Assembly: GCF_018390515.1 (NCBI RefSeq)
Contig: NZ_JAHBBK010000001.1
Span: 1,674,001 to 1,738,000 of the forward strand
DNA from: Mucilaginibacter sp. Bleaf8
GTDB taxonomy: Bacteria; Bacteroidota; Bacteroidia; Sphingobacteriales; Sphingobacteriaceae
Length of the DNA: 64,000 nt
Direction of reading: 5' to 3'
The notes beneath the pieces are model-generated. The model had not been told where the DNA came from and made no database searches. It saw nothing but the letters and a program-made list of their open reading frames with translations. Made by a program: the position numbers and the translations under genes. Positions 28,579 through 39,073 of this stretch are shown here, in pieces. Positions within the stretch are counted from its first letter, which is position 1. The number at the start of each line of letters is the position of its first letter.

Positions 28579-30369
28579 ATGAACAACCCATTTAGTCAAC
28601 TGGGAATCCGTCATGATATTGTTAATGCCATCTCTGAGTTAGGATTTGAAAATCCTACACCAATCCAGGAACAGTCAATTCCGGTATTGTTAACAGGCAG
28701 CAACGATTTTGTCGGATTAGCCCAAACCGGGACCGGAAAAACTGCTGCTTTTGGCTTACCATTATTGGAACTGCTGGATTTTGAAGAAAATTATCCGCAA
28801 GCACTGGTATTGTGCCCTACACGCGAACTTTGTTTACAAATCACCAATGATCTGAAAAACTACTCTAAAAACATGAGCAACGTACACGTTGTTGCTGTTT
28901 ACGGAGGTGCAAGTATTTCAGACCAATTACGCCAGATTAAACGTGGCGTACAGATTGTTGTTGCTACACCGGGCCGTATGCTCGATATTATCAACCGCAA
29001 GGCTATTGATTTTTCGCAGGTGCAGTATGTAGTATTGGATGAAGCTGATGAAATGCTCAACATGGGCTTTCAGGAAGACATTGATAATATCTTATCCACC
29101 ACGCCCGAGGATAAAAAAACCTGGCTGTTTTCGGCCACCATGCCAAGCGAAGTTCGCCGCATTTCTAAAAAGTATATGACCGACCCATTCGAATTAACGA
29201 TGGGCGAGAAAAATACCGGTAATGCCAACATTGAACACGAGTACTACATTGTACGTGCCCGTGATAAATATGCAGCATTTAAACGTATTGTTGATTTTAA
29301 CCCTGAGATTTTTGGTATCGTATTTTGCCGTACTAAAATAGAAACTCAGGAAATTGCCGAAGCACTGATTAAAGACGGTTATAATGCCGACTCACTGCAC
29401 GGCGACCTGTCACAGCAACAGCGCGACAAAGTAATGAAACGTTACCGCGAACGCAGCCTGCAATTATTAATTGCGACTGACGTAGCTGCACGTGGTATTG
29501 ACGTTAATGACGTAACACACGTTATTAACTACTCATTGCCAGACGAGATTGAGAACTATACCCACCGTAGCGGACGTACCGCCCGTGCCGGTAAAACTGG
29601 TGTATCTATCTCCATCATCAATTCTAAAGAGATTGGTAAAATCCGTCAGATTGAACGTGTTATTGGCAAAAAATTCATTAAAGCCGAAATACCAACCGGT
29701 TTTGATGTTTGCGAAAAACAATTGTTTGGCCTGATACACAAAGTACACAACGTTGAAGTGAACGAGCAGCAGATTGAGCAGTACTTGCCACGTATTATGG
29801 ACGAGTTTGCTGATCTGAGCAAAGAGGATATCATCAAACGTTTTGCTTCTATCGAGTTTAACAGCTTCTTAGAGTATTATAAAAATGCTCCAGATCTGAA
29901 CGTAGCTGAAGATCCACGCGGTGCACGTGAGGGCGAACGTTTCCCACGCACTGGTACACGTGCCGATTTTACCCGTCTGTTTATCAACTTAGGTTCGGTT
30001 GACGGATTTGGCCGCGGTGATTTACTGGGCTACTTCTGTAACCAAACTGGTTTAGTAGGCCGTACCATTGGTAAAATTGATGTAAAGGGTGTTTACTCTT
30101 TTGTTGAGGTACCTAACGCAGATGTTGATCAGGCATTTAACGCTTTCAAATCAGCTGAGTTTAAGGGTCGCCAGGTTCGGATAGAAATTTCTGCTGATGG
30201 CGGTAACGAAAGCCGTGGCGGATGGTCTAATAAAAAACGCGAAGGCGGCAACGGCGGTGGTAATCGTCGTGAAGGCGGCAATAGAAGCAATGAACGTAAT
30301 GGTTCAGGATTCCGTGATTTTTCAGGCAAACGCCGTGAGGATCGTGGTGAGCGCCGGAAAAGATATTAA
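28579..30369 (+). CDS. DEAD-box RNA helicase with DbpA-like C-terminal domain
   Basis: This 596-residue helicase is likely to act in ribosome assembly or RNA turnover. The motifs in order are the Q motif (TPIQEQSIP), Walker A AQTGTGKT, PTREL, DEAD within VLDEADEML, SAT and the C-terminal HRSGRTARAG. A DbpA-type RNA-binding domain (about 465-535) contains RLFINLGSVDGFGRGDL. It is followed by a Gly/Arg-rich tail with repeats such as REGGNGGGN, a flexible RNA-contact region. Its own promoter and terminator flank the gene. Confidence 0.93.
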   Translation: MNNPFSQLGIRHDIVNAISELGFENPTPIQEQSIPVLLTGSNDFVGLAQTGTGKTAAFGLPLLELLDFEENYPQALVLCPTRELCLQITNDLKNYSKNMSNVHVVAVYGGASISDQLRQIKRGVQIVVATPGRMLDIINRKAIDFSQVQYVVLDEADEMLNMGFQEDIDNILSTTPEDKKTWLFSATMPSEVRRISKKYMTDPFELTMGEKNTGNANIEHEYYIVRARDKYAAFKRIVDFNPEIFGIVFCRTKIETQEIAEALIKDGYNADSLHGDLSQQQRDKVMKRYRERSLQLLIATDVAARGIDVNDVTHVINYSLPDEIENYTHRSGRTARAGKTGVSISIINSKEIGKIRQIERVIGKKFIKAEIPTGFDVCEKQLFGLIHKVHNVEVNEQQIEQYLPRIMDEFADLSKEDIIKRFASIEFNSFLEYYKNAPDLNVAEDPRGAREGERFPRTGTRADFTRLFINLGSVDGFGRGDLLGYFCNQTGLVGRTIGKIDVKGVYSFVEVPNADVDQAFNAFKSAEFKGRQVRIEISADGGNESRGGWSNKKREGGNGGGNRREGGNRSNERNGSGFRDFSGKRREDRGERRKRY

Positions 30370-30421
30370 TATCATTTCCAGCTTCGTTGCTCCGAAGCAA
30401 AGTTTAGTTTTAGTTTAGTTT

Positions 30422-30455
30422 AACAAAGCCTTCCTGCAATAGGGAGGCTTTTGTT
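30422..30455. terminator. Intrinsic terminator after the DEAD-box gene
   Basis: The stem AACAAAGCCTTCC pairs with GGGAGGCTTTTGTT with one wobble. It sits between the convergent helicase and small lipoprotein genes and could serve both. Confidence 0.8.
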
Positions 30456-30776
30456 TTATTTAACAAAATCAATGCTTACCGAGTCTGGATATAAAAGTTT
30501 CAAATTATGATCATCCAGCTTTTGTATAACAAAACGGGTGTAAGGCTGGCTGCCCTCGAATGAAGTAAAAATGGTATCTCCCTTTACAAAATAATCTTCC
30601 GGAACTTCCGATTCTTCGAGCATAGTAAATTGTTTATCGGTAATTCTTAAGCGGTTGCTGCCGTCTTTAGAACGCCAATCGCCTTTCAAATTACTTTTGC
30701 CGCTATCGGAGCAGGCAGCGGAAAACAAAATAAACGCACAAATAACATGTACTAATACTAAGGCAAGATTTTTCAT
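30456..30776 (-). CDS. Small lipoprotein of unknown function
   Basis: This 106-residue protein begins MKNLALVLVHVICAFILF and has the lipobox LFSAAC. The mature part has alternating polar and hydrophobic strands (GDWRSKDGSNRLRITDKQF, TIFTSFEG, LKLLYPDS), which suggests a small beta-barrel or lipocalin-like fold. That is a guess. It lies 47 nt downstream of the basic secreted protein gene on the same strand. Confidence 0.7.
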   Translation of the reverse strand: MKNLALVLVHVICAFILFSAACSDSGKSNLKGDWRSKDGSNRLRITDKQFTMLEESEVPEDYFVKGDTIFTSFEGSQPYTRFVIQKLDDHNLKLLYPDSVSIDFVK

Positions 30777-30823
30777 AGGTAAAAGGAGAAAAGAAGCGCC
30801 TGGCTGGCAGGCGCAAAATGGAA

Positions 30824-31177
30824 TTACGGTTTGGTTACCAGTTCAGCTTCTTTAACGTAAACACGGTGACCTTTTTTATTCACATAGTAGTATGCCGAAT
30901 TTTTGTCGATATAGATAGTTTGACCACCCGGAGCTACTTTTCCGTCATATTTTTTATCAACTACTGCTGAGGCTCCTTTTGAAGCTACTTCAGATGTTTT
31001 ACGAGCGCCTGCTTTTACGCCTTTTTTAGTAGCTTTATAACCGGTTTTAACACCTTTACCTACGGCTTTAGCGCCGTTACCTACAGCTTCGCCTGTTTTT
31101 TTAACAACTTGTGCGTTAGTATGTGCAGCTACAAATAAACCAGCTGCCAGTAATCCTACTTTAAATACGTTTTTCAT
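30824..31177 (-). CDS. Lysine/glycine/alanine-rich secreted protein
   Basis: This 117-residue protein has a signal peptide (MKNVFKVGLLAAGLFVAAH, cleavage near TNAQV). A basic repeat-like stretch follows (KTGEAVGNGAKAVGKGVKTG, then YKATKKGVKAGARK), in which V/G-K-G-V-K units recur. The C-terminus has YIDKNSAYYYVNKKGHRVYV. I do not recognise a family. It could bind nucleic acid or anionic polymers in the envelope, which is inference from charge only. Confidence 0.65.
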   Translation of the reverse strand: MKNVFKVGLLAAGLFVAAHTNAQVVKKTGEAVGNGAKAVGKGVKTGYKATKKGVKAGARKTSEVASKGASAVVDKKYDGKVAPGGQTIYIDKNSAYYYVNKKGHRVYVKEAELVTKP

Positions 31178-31204
31178 GGCTTCAATTGATGTTAATTTTA
31201 ATAA

Positions 31205-32212
31205 CTAACTCAATTGTTCTGCCAAACGTCTCATTTCCAGTATCGGAGAGCGTTTTTTATATAAAATACCGTATACTGCCTCACAAATAGGCATATTAAC
31301 CATGTATTGTTTATTTATCTGGTGTAGACAATTTACTGCATAATATCCTTCAGCAACCATATTCATCTCCAGTTGAGCAGACTTTACCGTATAGCCTTTG
31401 CCTACCATGTTACCGAAAGTACGGTTACGGCTAAACTGCGAGTAGGCCGTTACCAGCAAATCGCCCAGGTAGGCTGATTCTTTGATATCCCGGTCAATAG
31501 GATGCACAGCATCTACAAAGTCTTTGATTTCTTTGATTGCATTGGAAATCAATACCGCCTGAAAATTATCGCCATACCCTACCCCATGGCAAATACCGCT
31601 GGCTACTGCATAAATATTTTTTAATACAGCCGCATATTCAGTTCCATAAATATCATCAGATGCAATGGCTTTGATGTAGCGGGTACTTAACATGCCGGCA
31701 AAATGGGCGGCCAGCTCTGTATCCTGCGAGGCTATGGTTAAATAAGATAACTTTTCGAGCGCAACTTCCTCCGCATGGCAGGGGCCGCTTATAACCAAAA
31801 AGTCGCTAAAAGGAATATGGTAATACTTATGCAAAAACTCGCCAATAATCAGGTTTTCGTCCGGCACGATACCTTTAATGGCTGATATTATCTTTTTACC
31901 GGCCAAATCATTAGGCGTAATACCGGTTAAGGCATCTTTCAGGAACGCGGCAGGCACGTTGAGCAGTACCATATCGGCCTGTTGCAGTAAACTGCGCAAA
32001 TCGGTGGAGATATGATGAGCGGGCAATTTAATTTCAACGGAGCTCAGGTAGTTGGGATTGTGCCTGAATTTATGAATATCTTCAACAGCCTCTGCATTAC
32101 GCATCCACCAAAAAATCTCTTTTTGGGTGGTATTATCTGTAAGCATTTTTATATTGGCGGTGGCCCAGCTGCCCCCACCTACTACCAGTATTCTGTTATT
32201 GTGCCCTTGCAT
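31205..32212 (-). CDS. gpsA: NAD(P)-dependent glycerol-3-phosphate dehydrogenase
   Basis: This enzyme makes sn-glycerol-3-phosphate from dihydroxyacetone phosphate for phospholipid synthesis. The protein has 335 residues. The N-terminal dinucleotide-binding loop is VVGGGSWATA. ISAIKGI, ISGPCHAEEVA and the catalytic-domain segment YAAVLKNIYAVASG, with its conserved Lys, follow. The length is normal. It is divergent from the NodB deacetylase gene. Confidence 0.93.
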   Translation of the reverse strand: MQGHNNRILVVGGGSWATANIKMLTDNTTQKEIFWWMRNAEAVEDIHKFRHNPNYLSSVEIKLPAHHISTDLRSLLQQADMVLLNVPAAFLKDALTGITPNDLAGKKIISAIKGIVPDENLIIGEFLHKYYHIPFSDFLVISGPCHAEEVALEKLSYLTIASQDTELAAHFAGMLSTRYIKAIASDDIYGTEYAAVLKNIYAVASGICHGVGYGDNFQAVLISNAIKEIKDFVDAVHPIDRDIKESAYLGDLLVTAYSQFSRNRTFGNMVGKGYTVKSAQLEMNMVAEGYYAVNCLHQINKQYMVNMPICEAVYGILYKKRSPILEMRRLAEQLS

Positions 32213-32351
32213 GCAGTATTCGTCCCGCCGGTACAGTTAAATAAATTTCCGGCACAGCAAAGTAAAAGAATTATTGTCATAAGTACAGGGCCATTTGCCG
32301 TAAAGTTATCTACAATAGGGGTTGATAGCGCTTTTTTGACTTTATTTGCAT

Positions 32352-32972
32352 ATGTACCTGGTTAAAACTCCCTGGCTGCTTAAAAAATTATATGCGCAAC
32401 TCACCTGGAACATGAGCCGGAATGAGCGGGTAATTTACCTTACTTTTGATGATGGCCCGATTCCGGTGGTTACCCCCTTTGTGTTAGAAACGCTGACTAA
32501 ATTCAATGCCAAGGCCACGTTTTTCTGCATAGGCGATAATGTGCAGAAGCATCCCGATATATTCAAGGAGGTACAAGCGGGCGGCCATGCCATAGGCAAC
32601 CATACCTTTAATCATTTAAAAGGCTGGAAAACAGAAGACATAACCTATCGGGATAATTACCTGAAAGCCGATAAACTGTTAAACACCCATCTTTTCCGCC
32701 CACCATACGGCCGCATTAAGCGAGAACAAATCCGGCTTTTGAAACAGGCCCGTCCGGATATAAAAATTATTATGTGGGATATACTGAGCGGTGATTTTGA
32801 TATGTCGTTAAAACCCGAAGATTGCCTGAAGGGCGTACTGAAACATACCGGCAACGGCGCTATCATCGTATTTCATGACAGCCTGAAAGCATTTAACCGG
32901 CTGGAGTATGTATTGCCACGAGCGTTGGAAGTTTGGAGCAAAGCCGGCTATCAATTCCACACGCTCACCTAA
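32352..32972 (+). CDS. NodB-type polysaccharide deacetylase
   Basis: This is a carbohydrate esterase family 4 enzyme of 206 residues. The catalytic motifs are LTFDDGPIP (Asp pair), the zinc-binding HxxxH in GNHTFNH, RPPYG and the C-terminal VFHDS. No signal peptide is evident, only a short hydrophobic patch, so the site of action is unclear. The substrate could be N-acetylated peptidoglycan or polysaccharide. The ATG at 32352 is chosen over a TTG 6 nt upstream. Confidence 0.85.
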   Translation: MYLVKTPWLLKKLYAQLTWNMSRNERVIYLTFDDGPIPVVTPFVLETLTKFNAKATFFCIGDNVQKHPDIFKEVQAGGHAIGNHTFNHLKGWKTEDITYRDNYLKADKLLNTHLFRPPYGRIKREQIRLLKQARPDIKIIMWDILSGDFDMSLKPEDCLKGVLKHTGNGAIIVFHDSLKAFNRLEYVLPRALEVWSKAGYQFHTLT

Positions 32973-32982
32973 ATTTCTCATA

Positions 32983-33891
32983 TCAGCCAGTAGGCTGATT
33001 ATCTTGTAAACTTTGCTCTGTCCAGAATGCTTCAGCCAATTGCTGCCAGTTAGTGACGGGTTGCTTCATCCCGGCTTTTATAGCAATTTGCTGGTAAACC
33101 TGCTCTGGCTTAAATCCCTGCTCGCGCAGGTATTTAACTGATGTGGCTCCTGCAGATTTGGACAACTTTTGAGTGTCATCTCCCACCAGTAAGCCATGAT
33201 GATAAAACCGCACCTGTGCAAAACTATCAGCCTGCAATGCCTGCGCCAAATGAAGCTGTGCTAAGGTAGAAGGCCACAAATCGGCTCCGCGTACAATGTG
33301 CGTAATGCCAAAGTGTATATCATCCACCAAAGAGCTTAACTGATAAGCCGGGTAGCCATCCTTTTTCCGAACTACGAAATGTTGCATGGAAGCAGGCAAC
33401 TTAGCTGCTGCTATGCCATCAGGCCAAAGGTTCACATTCAGTAAATCCTCATTAGCCGTAAATAAGCGCCAGCTTACCTGATCTGTATTGAGTGCCGTTA
33501 TTTTATAGCAGCAGGTACCCGGATAGGCATCATCCGCATCAAGGCTCCGCAATTGCGAACGTGAACAGTTACAGGCAAAAACCTGCCCGCTATCCTGCAA
33601 ACGATTTAAAACATCCTGGTATAAAGGCATGCGGTGCAGTTGCGACCATTCGCTTTCAAACTCCTGTACATTGCGCGGCCCTTCATGCCAGGGCAGTTCC
33701 AAAAAGTTGAGCGTATCAAAAATATCCTGTAGGTAAGCCGGGTTAGCACGCTGGCGGTCCATGTCATCAATACGCAGCAATATACGCGCACCCACTTGCC
33801 CGGCCAACGCTGCCGTTAATGCAAACGACAAAATGTTGCCTATATGCAGGTAACCGCTGGGTGTAGGGGCTATACGTATTTTATGGTGCAT
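32983..33891 (-). CDS. gluQ: Glutamyl-Q tRNA(Asp) synthetase-like enzyme
   Basis: This is a class I glutamyl-tRNA synthetase catalytic core of 302 residues without the anticodon-binding domain of full GluRS (about 470-510). Signatures are APTPSGYLHIGN, a zinc-type cluster CNCSRSQLRS with YPGTC downstream, and KLSKS. GluQ enzymes attach glutamate to queuosine in tRNA(Asp), and this is the best assignment. The gene faces aconitase with a 286-nt divergent gap that holds no convincing gene. Confidence 0.85.
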   Translation of the reverse strand: MHHKIRIAPTPSGYLHIGNILSFALTAALAGQVGARILLRIDDMDRQRANPAYLQDIFDTLNFLELPWHEGPRNVQEFESEWSQLHRMPLYQDVLNRLQDSGQVFACNCSRSQLRSLDADDAYPGTCCYKITALNTDQVSWRLFTANEDLLNVNLWPDGIAAAKLPASMQHFVVRKKDGYPAYQLSSLVDDIHFGITHIVRGADLWPSTLAQLHLAQALQADSFAQVRFYHHGLLVGDDTQKLSKSAGATSVKYLREQGFKPEQVYQQIAIKAGMKQPVTNWQQLAEAFWTEQSLQDNQPTG

Positions 33892-34177
33892 GATATATTA
33901 CTGCTTCAGCTATTTCCAGATGCAATAAGCAAAAATTTAATCATTTCAATTAATATGTTAATTGGTTTAATTGATAACGGCAAGAAAAGTGATTTCCTCT
34001 TATCAGTTTAAATTAGACCTTTTTACGCATAACCGTCTACTATTCAGAACAAATCTAAATAACGTTTACTAAAACCAGCGCTACCGTTTAGGCGTTAAAT
34101 TTTGTACATTCGCGGCGTTCGCTCCTTACAGGGGTAAACGCCCAACTGTTCATTTATTCCACCTAAAAATCAATACG

Positions 34178-36448
34178 ATGGCTTTTGATTTAGATATGAT
34201 CAAAAAGGTGTACGAGCGCTACGGCAGCCGCATCGAGGCAGCCCGCAAAGCGACTGGTAAATCTTTAACTTTAACTGAGAAAATTTTATACGCCCACCTT
34301 TCTGAAGGCGAAGCTCAACAAGCTTTTGCCCGCGGTGTTGACTACGTTGATTTTGCACCTGACCGCGTTGCGATGCAGGATGCAACTGCGCAAATGGCAT
34401 TGCTGCAATTTATGCAAGCCGGCCGTCCGCAGGTTGCCGTACCTTCAACCGTACACTGTGATCACCTGATTCAGGCTAAAGTTGGCGCTGCAGAAGATTT
34501 ATCAACTGCAAAAGATATCAACAGCGAGGTTTATGATTTCCTTGCTTCTGTTTCTGACAAATATGGTATCGGTTTCTGGAAACCGGGGGCGGGTATCATT
34601 CACCAGGTAGTGCTGGAAAACTATGCATTCCCGGGTGGTATGATGATTGGTACCGACTCACATACGCCTAACGCAGGTGGTTTAGGTATGATTGCTATTG
34701 GTGTGGGTGGTGCTGACGCATGCGACGTTATGGCCGGCTTACCCTGGGAGCTTAAATTCCCTAAACTGATTGGTGTTCACTTAACCGGCAAGCTGTCTGG
34801 CTGGGCATCAGCTAAAGACGTTATTTTGAAAGTGGCTGGTATTTTAACCGTAAAAGGTGGTACTGGTGCTATTGTGGAATACTTTGGCGAAGGCGCACGC
34901 AGCATGTCTGCAACCGGTAAAGCTACTATCTGTAACATGGGTGCCGAAATTGGTGCTACTACCTCAATCTTTGGTTACGATGAAAGAGCAGAAGCTTACC
35001 TGCGTGGTACACAACGCGAAGATATTGCTGACCTGGCTAACACGATCAAAGAACACTTAACCGGTGATGCTGATGTTTACGCTACGCCTGAGCAATACTT
35101 TGATCAGGTAATTGAAATTAACCTGAGCGAACTGGAGCCACACGTAAACGGTCCATTTACACCAGATTTAGCCTGGCCTATCTCTAAATTCGCTACTGCG
35201 GTTAAAGAAAACGGCTGGCCTACTGAGCTGGAAGTTGGTTTGATCGGTTCTTGTACCAACTCATCTTACGAAGATATTACCCGTGCAGCATCTATTGCTA
35301 AACAGGCTATTGATAAAAATCTGAAAACCCGTGCCGAATACACCGTAACCCCAGGTTCAGAACTGGTACGTTACACGGTTGAGCGCGATGGTTACCTGAA
35401 CACTTTCGCTCAGATTGGCGGCGTGGTTTTGGCTAATGCTTGTGGTCCTTGTATCGGTCAGTGGGCTCGTCATACTGACGATCCTACCCGCAAAAACGCG
35501 ATCATCACTTCATTCAACCGTAACTTTGCAAAACGTCAGGATGGTAACCCCAATACACACGCATTCGTGGCATCTCCTGAAATTGTAACTGCATTTGCTA
35601 TTGCCGGCGATTTAACCTTCAACCCGTTAACTGACACGCTGACTAACGAAAGCGGCGAGCAGGTGAAACTGGACGAGCCACTGGGTATTGAATTACCGGT
35701 AAAAGGCTTTGCTGTTGAAGATGCAGGTTACCAGGCACCAGCCGAAGACGGCAGCCAGGTAGAAGTTAAGGTTGATCCTAAATCTTCTCGTTTGCAACTG
35801 CTGGAACCATTCCCGGCTTGGGAAGGTACCGATATTAACGGCTTAAAACTGTTAATTAAAGCCAAAGGTAAATGTACTACCGACCACATTTCAATGGCTG
35901 GCCCATGGTTAAAATTCCGTGGCCATTTGGACAACATCAGCAACAACATGCTGATCGGTGCTATTAACTACTTTAACAACAGCGCCGATAGCGTTAAAAA
36001 CCAACTGACCGGCGAGTATGGTCCGGTTCCGGCTACGCAGCGCGATTATAAAGCTAATGGCATTGGTTCAATCGTTGTAGGTGACGAGAACTACGGTGAA
36101 GGTTCATCACGCGAGCACGCAGCGATGGAGCCACGTCACTTAGGTGTTCGTGCTATCCTGGTAAAATCATTTGCCCGTATCCACGAAACCAACCTGAAAA
36201 AACAAGGTATGCTGGGTATCACCTTTGCTGATGGTGCCGACTACGAGAAAGTTCAGGAAGACGATATCATCGACATCAAAGGCTTAACTGAATTTGCTCC
36301 GGGCAAACAGTTAACCGTAGTATTGCATCACAAAGATGGTTCAGAAGATTCATTCGCTGTAAACCATACTTACAATGCACAACAAATTGAGTGGTTTAAA
36401 GCCGGTGGTGCATTAAACATCATCCGCAGACAACAAGCACAAGCTTAA
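34178..36448 (+). CDS. acnA: Aconitate hydratase (mitochondrial-type)
   Basis: This TCA-cycle enzyme converts citrate and isocitrate. The protein has 756 residues, which fits the mitochondrial-like aconitase branch rather than the ~890-residue bacterial AcnA. The [4Fe-4S] ligands are in [13 protein letters not shown] and [22 protein letters not shown] and the C-terminal swivel domain ([20 protein letters not shown]) are also present. A near-consensus -7 element TACATTCG is at 34105-34112. A strong terminator follows. Confidence 0.95.
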   Translation: MAFDLDMIKKVYERYGSRIEAARKATGKSLTLTEKILYAHLSEGEAQQAFARGVDYVDFAPDRVAMQDATAQMALLQFMQAGRPQVAVPSTVHCDHLIQAKVGAAEDLSTAKDINSEVYDFLASVSDKYGIGFWKPGAGIIHQVVLENYAFPGGMMIGTDSHTPNAGGLGMIAIGVGGADACDVMAGLPWELKFPKLIGVHLTGKLSGWASAKDVILKVAGILTVKGGTGAIVEYFGEGARSMSATGKATICNMGAEIGATTSIFGYDERAEAYLRGTQREDIADLANTIKEHLTGDADVYATPEQYFDQVIEINLSELEPHVNGPFTPDLAWPISKFATAVKENGWPTELEVGLIGSCTNSSYEDITRAASIAKQAIDKNLKTRAEYTVTPGSELVRYTVERDGYLNTFAQIGGVVLANACGPCIGQWARHTDDPTRKNAIITSFNRNFAKRQDGNPNTHAFVASPEIVTAFAIAGDLTFNPLTDTLTNESGEQVKLDEPLGIELPVKGFAVEDAGYQAPAEDGSQVEVKVDPKSSRLQLLEPFPAWEGTDINGLKLLIKAKGKCTTDHISMAGPWLKFRGHLDNISNNMLIGAINYFNNSADSVKNQLTGEYGPVPATQRDYKANGIGSIVVGDENYGEGSSREHAAMEPRHLGVRAILVKSFARIHETNLKKQGMLGITFADGADYEKVQEDDIIDIKGLTEFAPGKQLTVVLHHKDGSEDSFAVNHTYNAQQIEWFKAGGALNIIRRQQAQA

Positions 36449-36470
36449 TTCAATTTAAGCAGCTTATATA

Positions 36471-36504
36471 AAACGTCATTGCCAAAAGCAATGGCGTTTT
36501 TTTT
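36471..36504 (+). terminator. Intrinsic terminator of aconitase
   Basis: The stem AAACGTCATTGC pairs with GCAATGGCGTTT (one wobble), with a CAAAA loop and an eight-T tail. Confidence 0.9.
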
Positions 36505-36517
36505 GTTGACTGCTTAT

Positions 36518-36547
36518 AAAAAAAGCCCCGCCAATAGCGGGACTTTT
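36518..36547 (-). terminator. Intrinsic terminator of metE
   Basis: On the minus strand the stem AAAAGTCCCGC pairs with GCGGGGCTTTT and is followed by a T-run. It lies 29 nt downstream of the metE stop. Confidence 0.88.
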
Positions 36548-36575
36548 CTGATGATAAGCTTAGGTTTACAAGTAC

Positions 36576-38906
36576 TTATATAGTTTCAGGCTCCGTTATC
36601 TTTTCGCGTGCCTGCTTGGCAGCATCCACCATGTTTTGCAGGGCGGCAATGGTTTCGGGCCACTTGCGGGTTTTTAGTCCACAGTCAGGGTTTACCCAAA
36701 TATTCTGAGCTGGCAGCAACGTAGCTGCTTTTTCGAGCAGATTCACCATTTCTTCAACCGACGGCACGCGCGGCGAATGAATATCATACACACCGGGACC
36801 GATCTCATTCGGATACTCAAAATCAGCAAATGCCTCTAAAAGCTCCATTTGCGAGCGTGATGTTTCGATAGTGATCACATCTGCATCCATAGCAGCAATG
36901 TTTTGGATGATGTCATTAAACTCGCTATAACACATGTGGGTATGTATCTGCGTATCATCCTGCACGCCGCTGGCCGATATACGGAAAGCTTTTACAGCCC
37001 AATCCAGGTAAGAAGGCCAGTTGGCTTTGCGCAGTGGCAATCCTTCGCGTATGGCAGGCTCATCGATCTGGATAATGCCAATACCGGCCTGCTCCAGCGC
37101 AATCACTTCATCGCGTATGGCAAGTGCAATCTGGTTGGCGGTAACCCACCGTGGCTGATCGTCGCGCACGAACGACCATTGCAGTATAGTGATCGGGCCG
37201 GTTAACATACCTTTCATCGGCTTATCGGTTTGCTGCTGGGCAAAGCTGCTCCAGCGCACGGTCATATCTTCGGGACGGCTTACATCACCAAACACAACCG
37301 GCGGCTTTACGCAACGGCTGCCATAACTCTGTACCCAGCCGTTTTTAGTAAATAAGTAGCCCTCCAGCTGTTCGCCAAAATATTCTACCATGTCGTTACG
37401 CTCAAACTCGCCATGTACTAATACATCAATGCCAATTTCCTCCTGCACACGTATCGAATTAACGGTTGCCATTTCAATAGCTTCGTCATATTGCGCTTGC
37501 GTCAGTTCGCCCTTTTTCAGCTTAGCGCGCAGCTGGCGTATATCATCTGTCTGCGGGAAAGAACCGATAGTGGTAGTTGGGAACAATGGCAATTTAAAGC
37601 GTTGTTGCTGCAATTGCTGGCGTACCGGGAAAGCACTTTGACGATTAGCATCGGCATCAGTAATGCTTTCTATGCGCAGTTTAACCGCCGGGTTATTGGT
37701 TAAAGCTGAAGATTTGCGTGCCGCAACAGCTTGTTGATTGATTTGATAAAGCTCGGTGTTACCATTTACAATCTGGTAAAGCGCGCTTACCTCCTGCAGC
37801 TTTTGCTTGGCAAATGCCATCCAGTTCTTAATTTCAGAATTAATCTCCGTTTCCTGATCCAAATCAAACGGCGTATGCAGTAAGGAACATGATGGCGCAA
37901 TCATAATGCGCTCGGTACCCACAGCAGCTATTGCTTTGGTAATTAGCGGCAGTGATTTGCTGTAATCGTTTTTCCAGACGTTACGCCCATCAATCACACC
38001 TAACGAGAGTTGAAGCTTTTCGGGTACAAGCGCCAGTACTTCGTCCAACTGCTCAGGCGCACGCACCAGATCAATATGCAGGGCGGCAACCGGCAGGTTA
38101 ACGGCCAGCTGGGTATTATCCAGCAAGGCATCAAAATAGGTAGCTACCAGAATTTTCACACTCGGGCAGCGCTGGCAAATTTCATTATACGCATATACAA
38201 ATGCCTGTTTTTCTTTTTTGCTCAGGTCAAGTGCAAGGTAAGGCTCGTCCAGCTGTATCCACTCGGCACCGTAAGCTTTTAAGCGTTTGATGACCTCGAT
38301 GTAAACCGGTACGAGGCTTTTGATCAGATCAATGCGCTCAAAGCCTGCTTCTTTCTCTTTACCTAGTAATAGGTACGATACCGGCCCTAACAAAACGGGC
38401 TTGGCTGCATTGCCGCATAGCTGCCGGGCATGGTTGTACTCAGCAAACACCTTTTCAGAAAAAATACGGAATTGCTGATTGGCCGTAAACTCGGGAACAA
38501 TGTAGTGGTAATTGGTATCAAACCACTTGGTCATTTCCATGGCGGTAATGTCCAACCCGTCTTTTTGGTAGCCTCGGGCCATAGCAAAGTACAGGTCAAT
38601 TTCCTTGTTGGTTTGTACGGTAGATAGCACAGGCGTGTAACGTGCCGGGATAGCGCCAAGCATCAGGGTCATATCCAGTACCTGATCGTAAAAGCTGAAA
38701 TCGTTGCAGGGCACCAGATCAATGCCGGCGTTTACCTGCAATTGCCAGTTCTCCTCCTTGATTTTTCGGGCGGCCTGGGTAAGCTCTTCCCTGGTAATTT
38801 TGCCTGACCAATATTGCTCGCAGGCTTTTTTGAGTTGTCGGTGGCTGCCCATGCGCGGGTAACCGAGATTGTTTTTTAGCATACGCATAAACTGTGGGTT
38901 AAACAT
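36576..38906 (-). CDS. metE: Cobalamin-independent methionine synthase
   Basis: This enzyme transfers the methyl group of 5-methyltetrahydropteroyltriglutamate to homocysteine. The protein has 776 residues. The N-terminal domain has NNLGYPRMGSHRQLKKA. The C-terminal catalytic domain has VHGEFERNDMVEYFGEQ, the zinc ligands in IHTHMCYSEF and the final VNPDCGLKTRKW. ATGs at 38906, 38888 and 38882 are all possible. The last gives the usual N-terminus, and 38906 is kept here. A cobalamin riboswitch lies upstream, so expression should be shut off when B12 is plentiful. Confidence 0.95.
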   Translation of the reverse strand: MFNPQFMRMLKNNLGYPRMGSHRQLKKACEQYWSGKITREELTQAARKIKEENWQLQVNAGIDLVPCNDFSFYDQVLDMTLMLGAIPARYTPVLSTVQTNKEIDLYFAMARGYQKDGLDITAMEMTKWFDTNYHYIVPEFTANQQFRIFSEKVFAEYNHARQLCGNAAKPVLLGPVSYLLLGKEKEAGFERIDLIKSLVPVYIEVIKRLKAYGAEWIQLDEPYLALDLSKKEKQAFVYAYNEICQRCPSVKILVATYFDALLDNTQLAVNLPVAALHIDLVRAPEQLDEVLALVPEKLQLSLGVIDGRNVWKNDYSKSLPLITKAIAAVGTERIMIAPSCSLLHTPFDLDQETEINSEIKNWMAFAKQKLQEVSALYQIVNGNTELYQINQQAVAARKSSALTNNPAVKLRIESITDADANRQSAFPVRQQLQQQRFKLPLFPTTTIGSFPQTDDIRQLRAKLKKGELTQAQYDEAIEMATVNSIRVQEEIGIDVLVHGEFERNDMVEYFGEQLEGYLFTKNGWVQSYGSRCVKPPVVFGDVSRPEDMTVRWSSFAQQQTDKPMKGMLTGPITILQWSFVRDDQPRWVTANQIALAIRDEVIALEQAGIGIIQIDEPAIREGLPLRKANWPSYLDWAVKAFRISASGVQDDTQIHTHMCYSEFNDIIQNIAAMDADVITIETSRSQMELLEAFADFEYPNEIGPGVYDIHSPRVPSVEEMVNLLEKAATLLPAQNIWVNPDCGLKTRKWPETIAALQNMVDAAKQAREKITEPETI

Positions 38907-39073
38907 TAATAAAAATTAATGCTCCTTACGTTTTTGGTATGCTTTCGGAAATGGGGTAGAAATAAACAATAGAATATCATTCACACGCGGGCGCAACTCT
39001 TCCCTGTATGTTCTGGCCATTCTTGTTTGTCCATTGACTACTGCTTCAATCGCGAAAGCATTGGTCTTTTACA

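Noticed and set aside
29485..29505. CACGTG-containing sites in the DEAD-box gene considered as parS
   Set aside because: They lack the flanking palindrome of the parS consensus and lie inside conserved helicase codons.
30945..31120. Repeated Lys/Gly codons considered as a DNA repeat array
   Set aside because: The units are irregular at nucleotide level and explained by a basic low-complexity protein segment.
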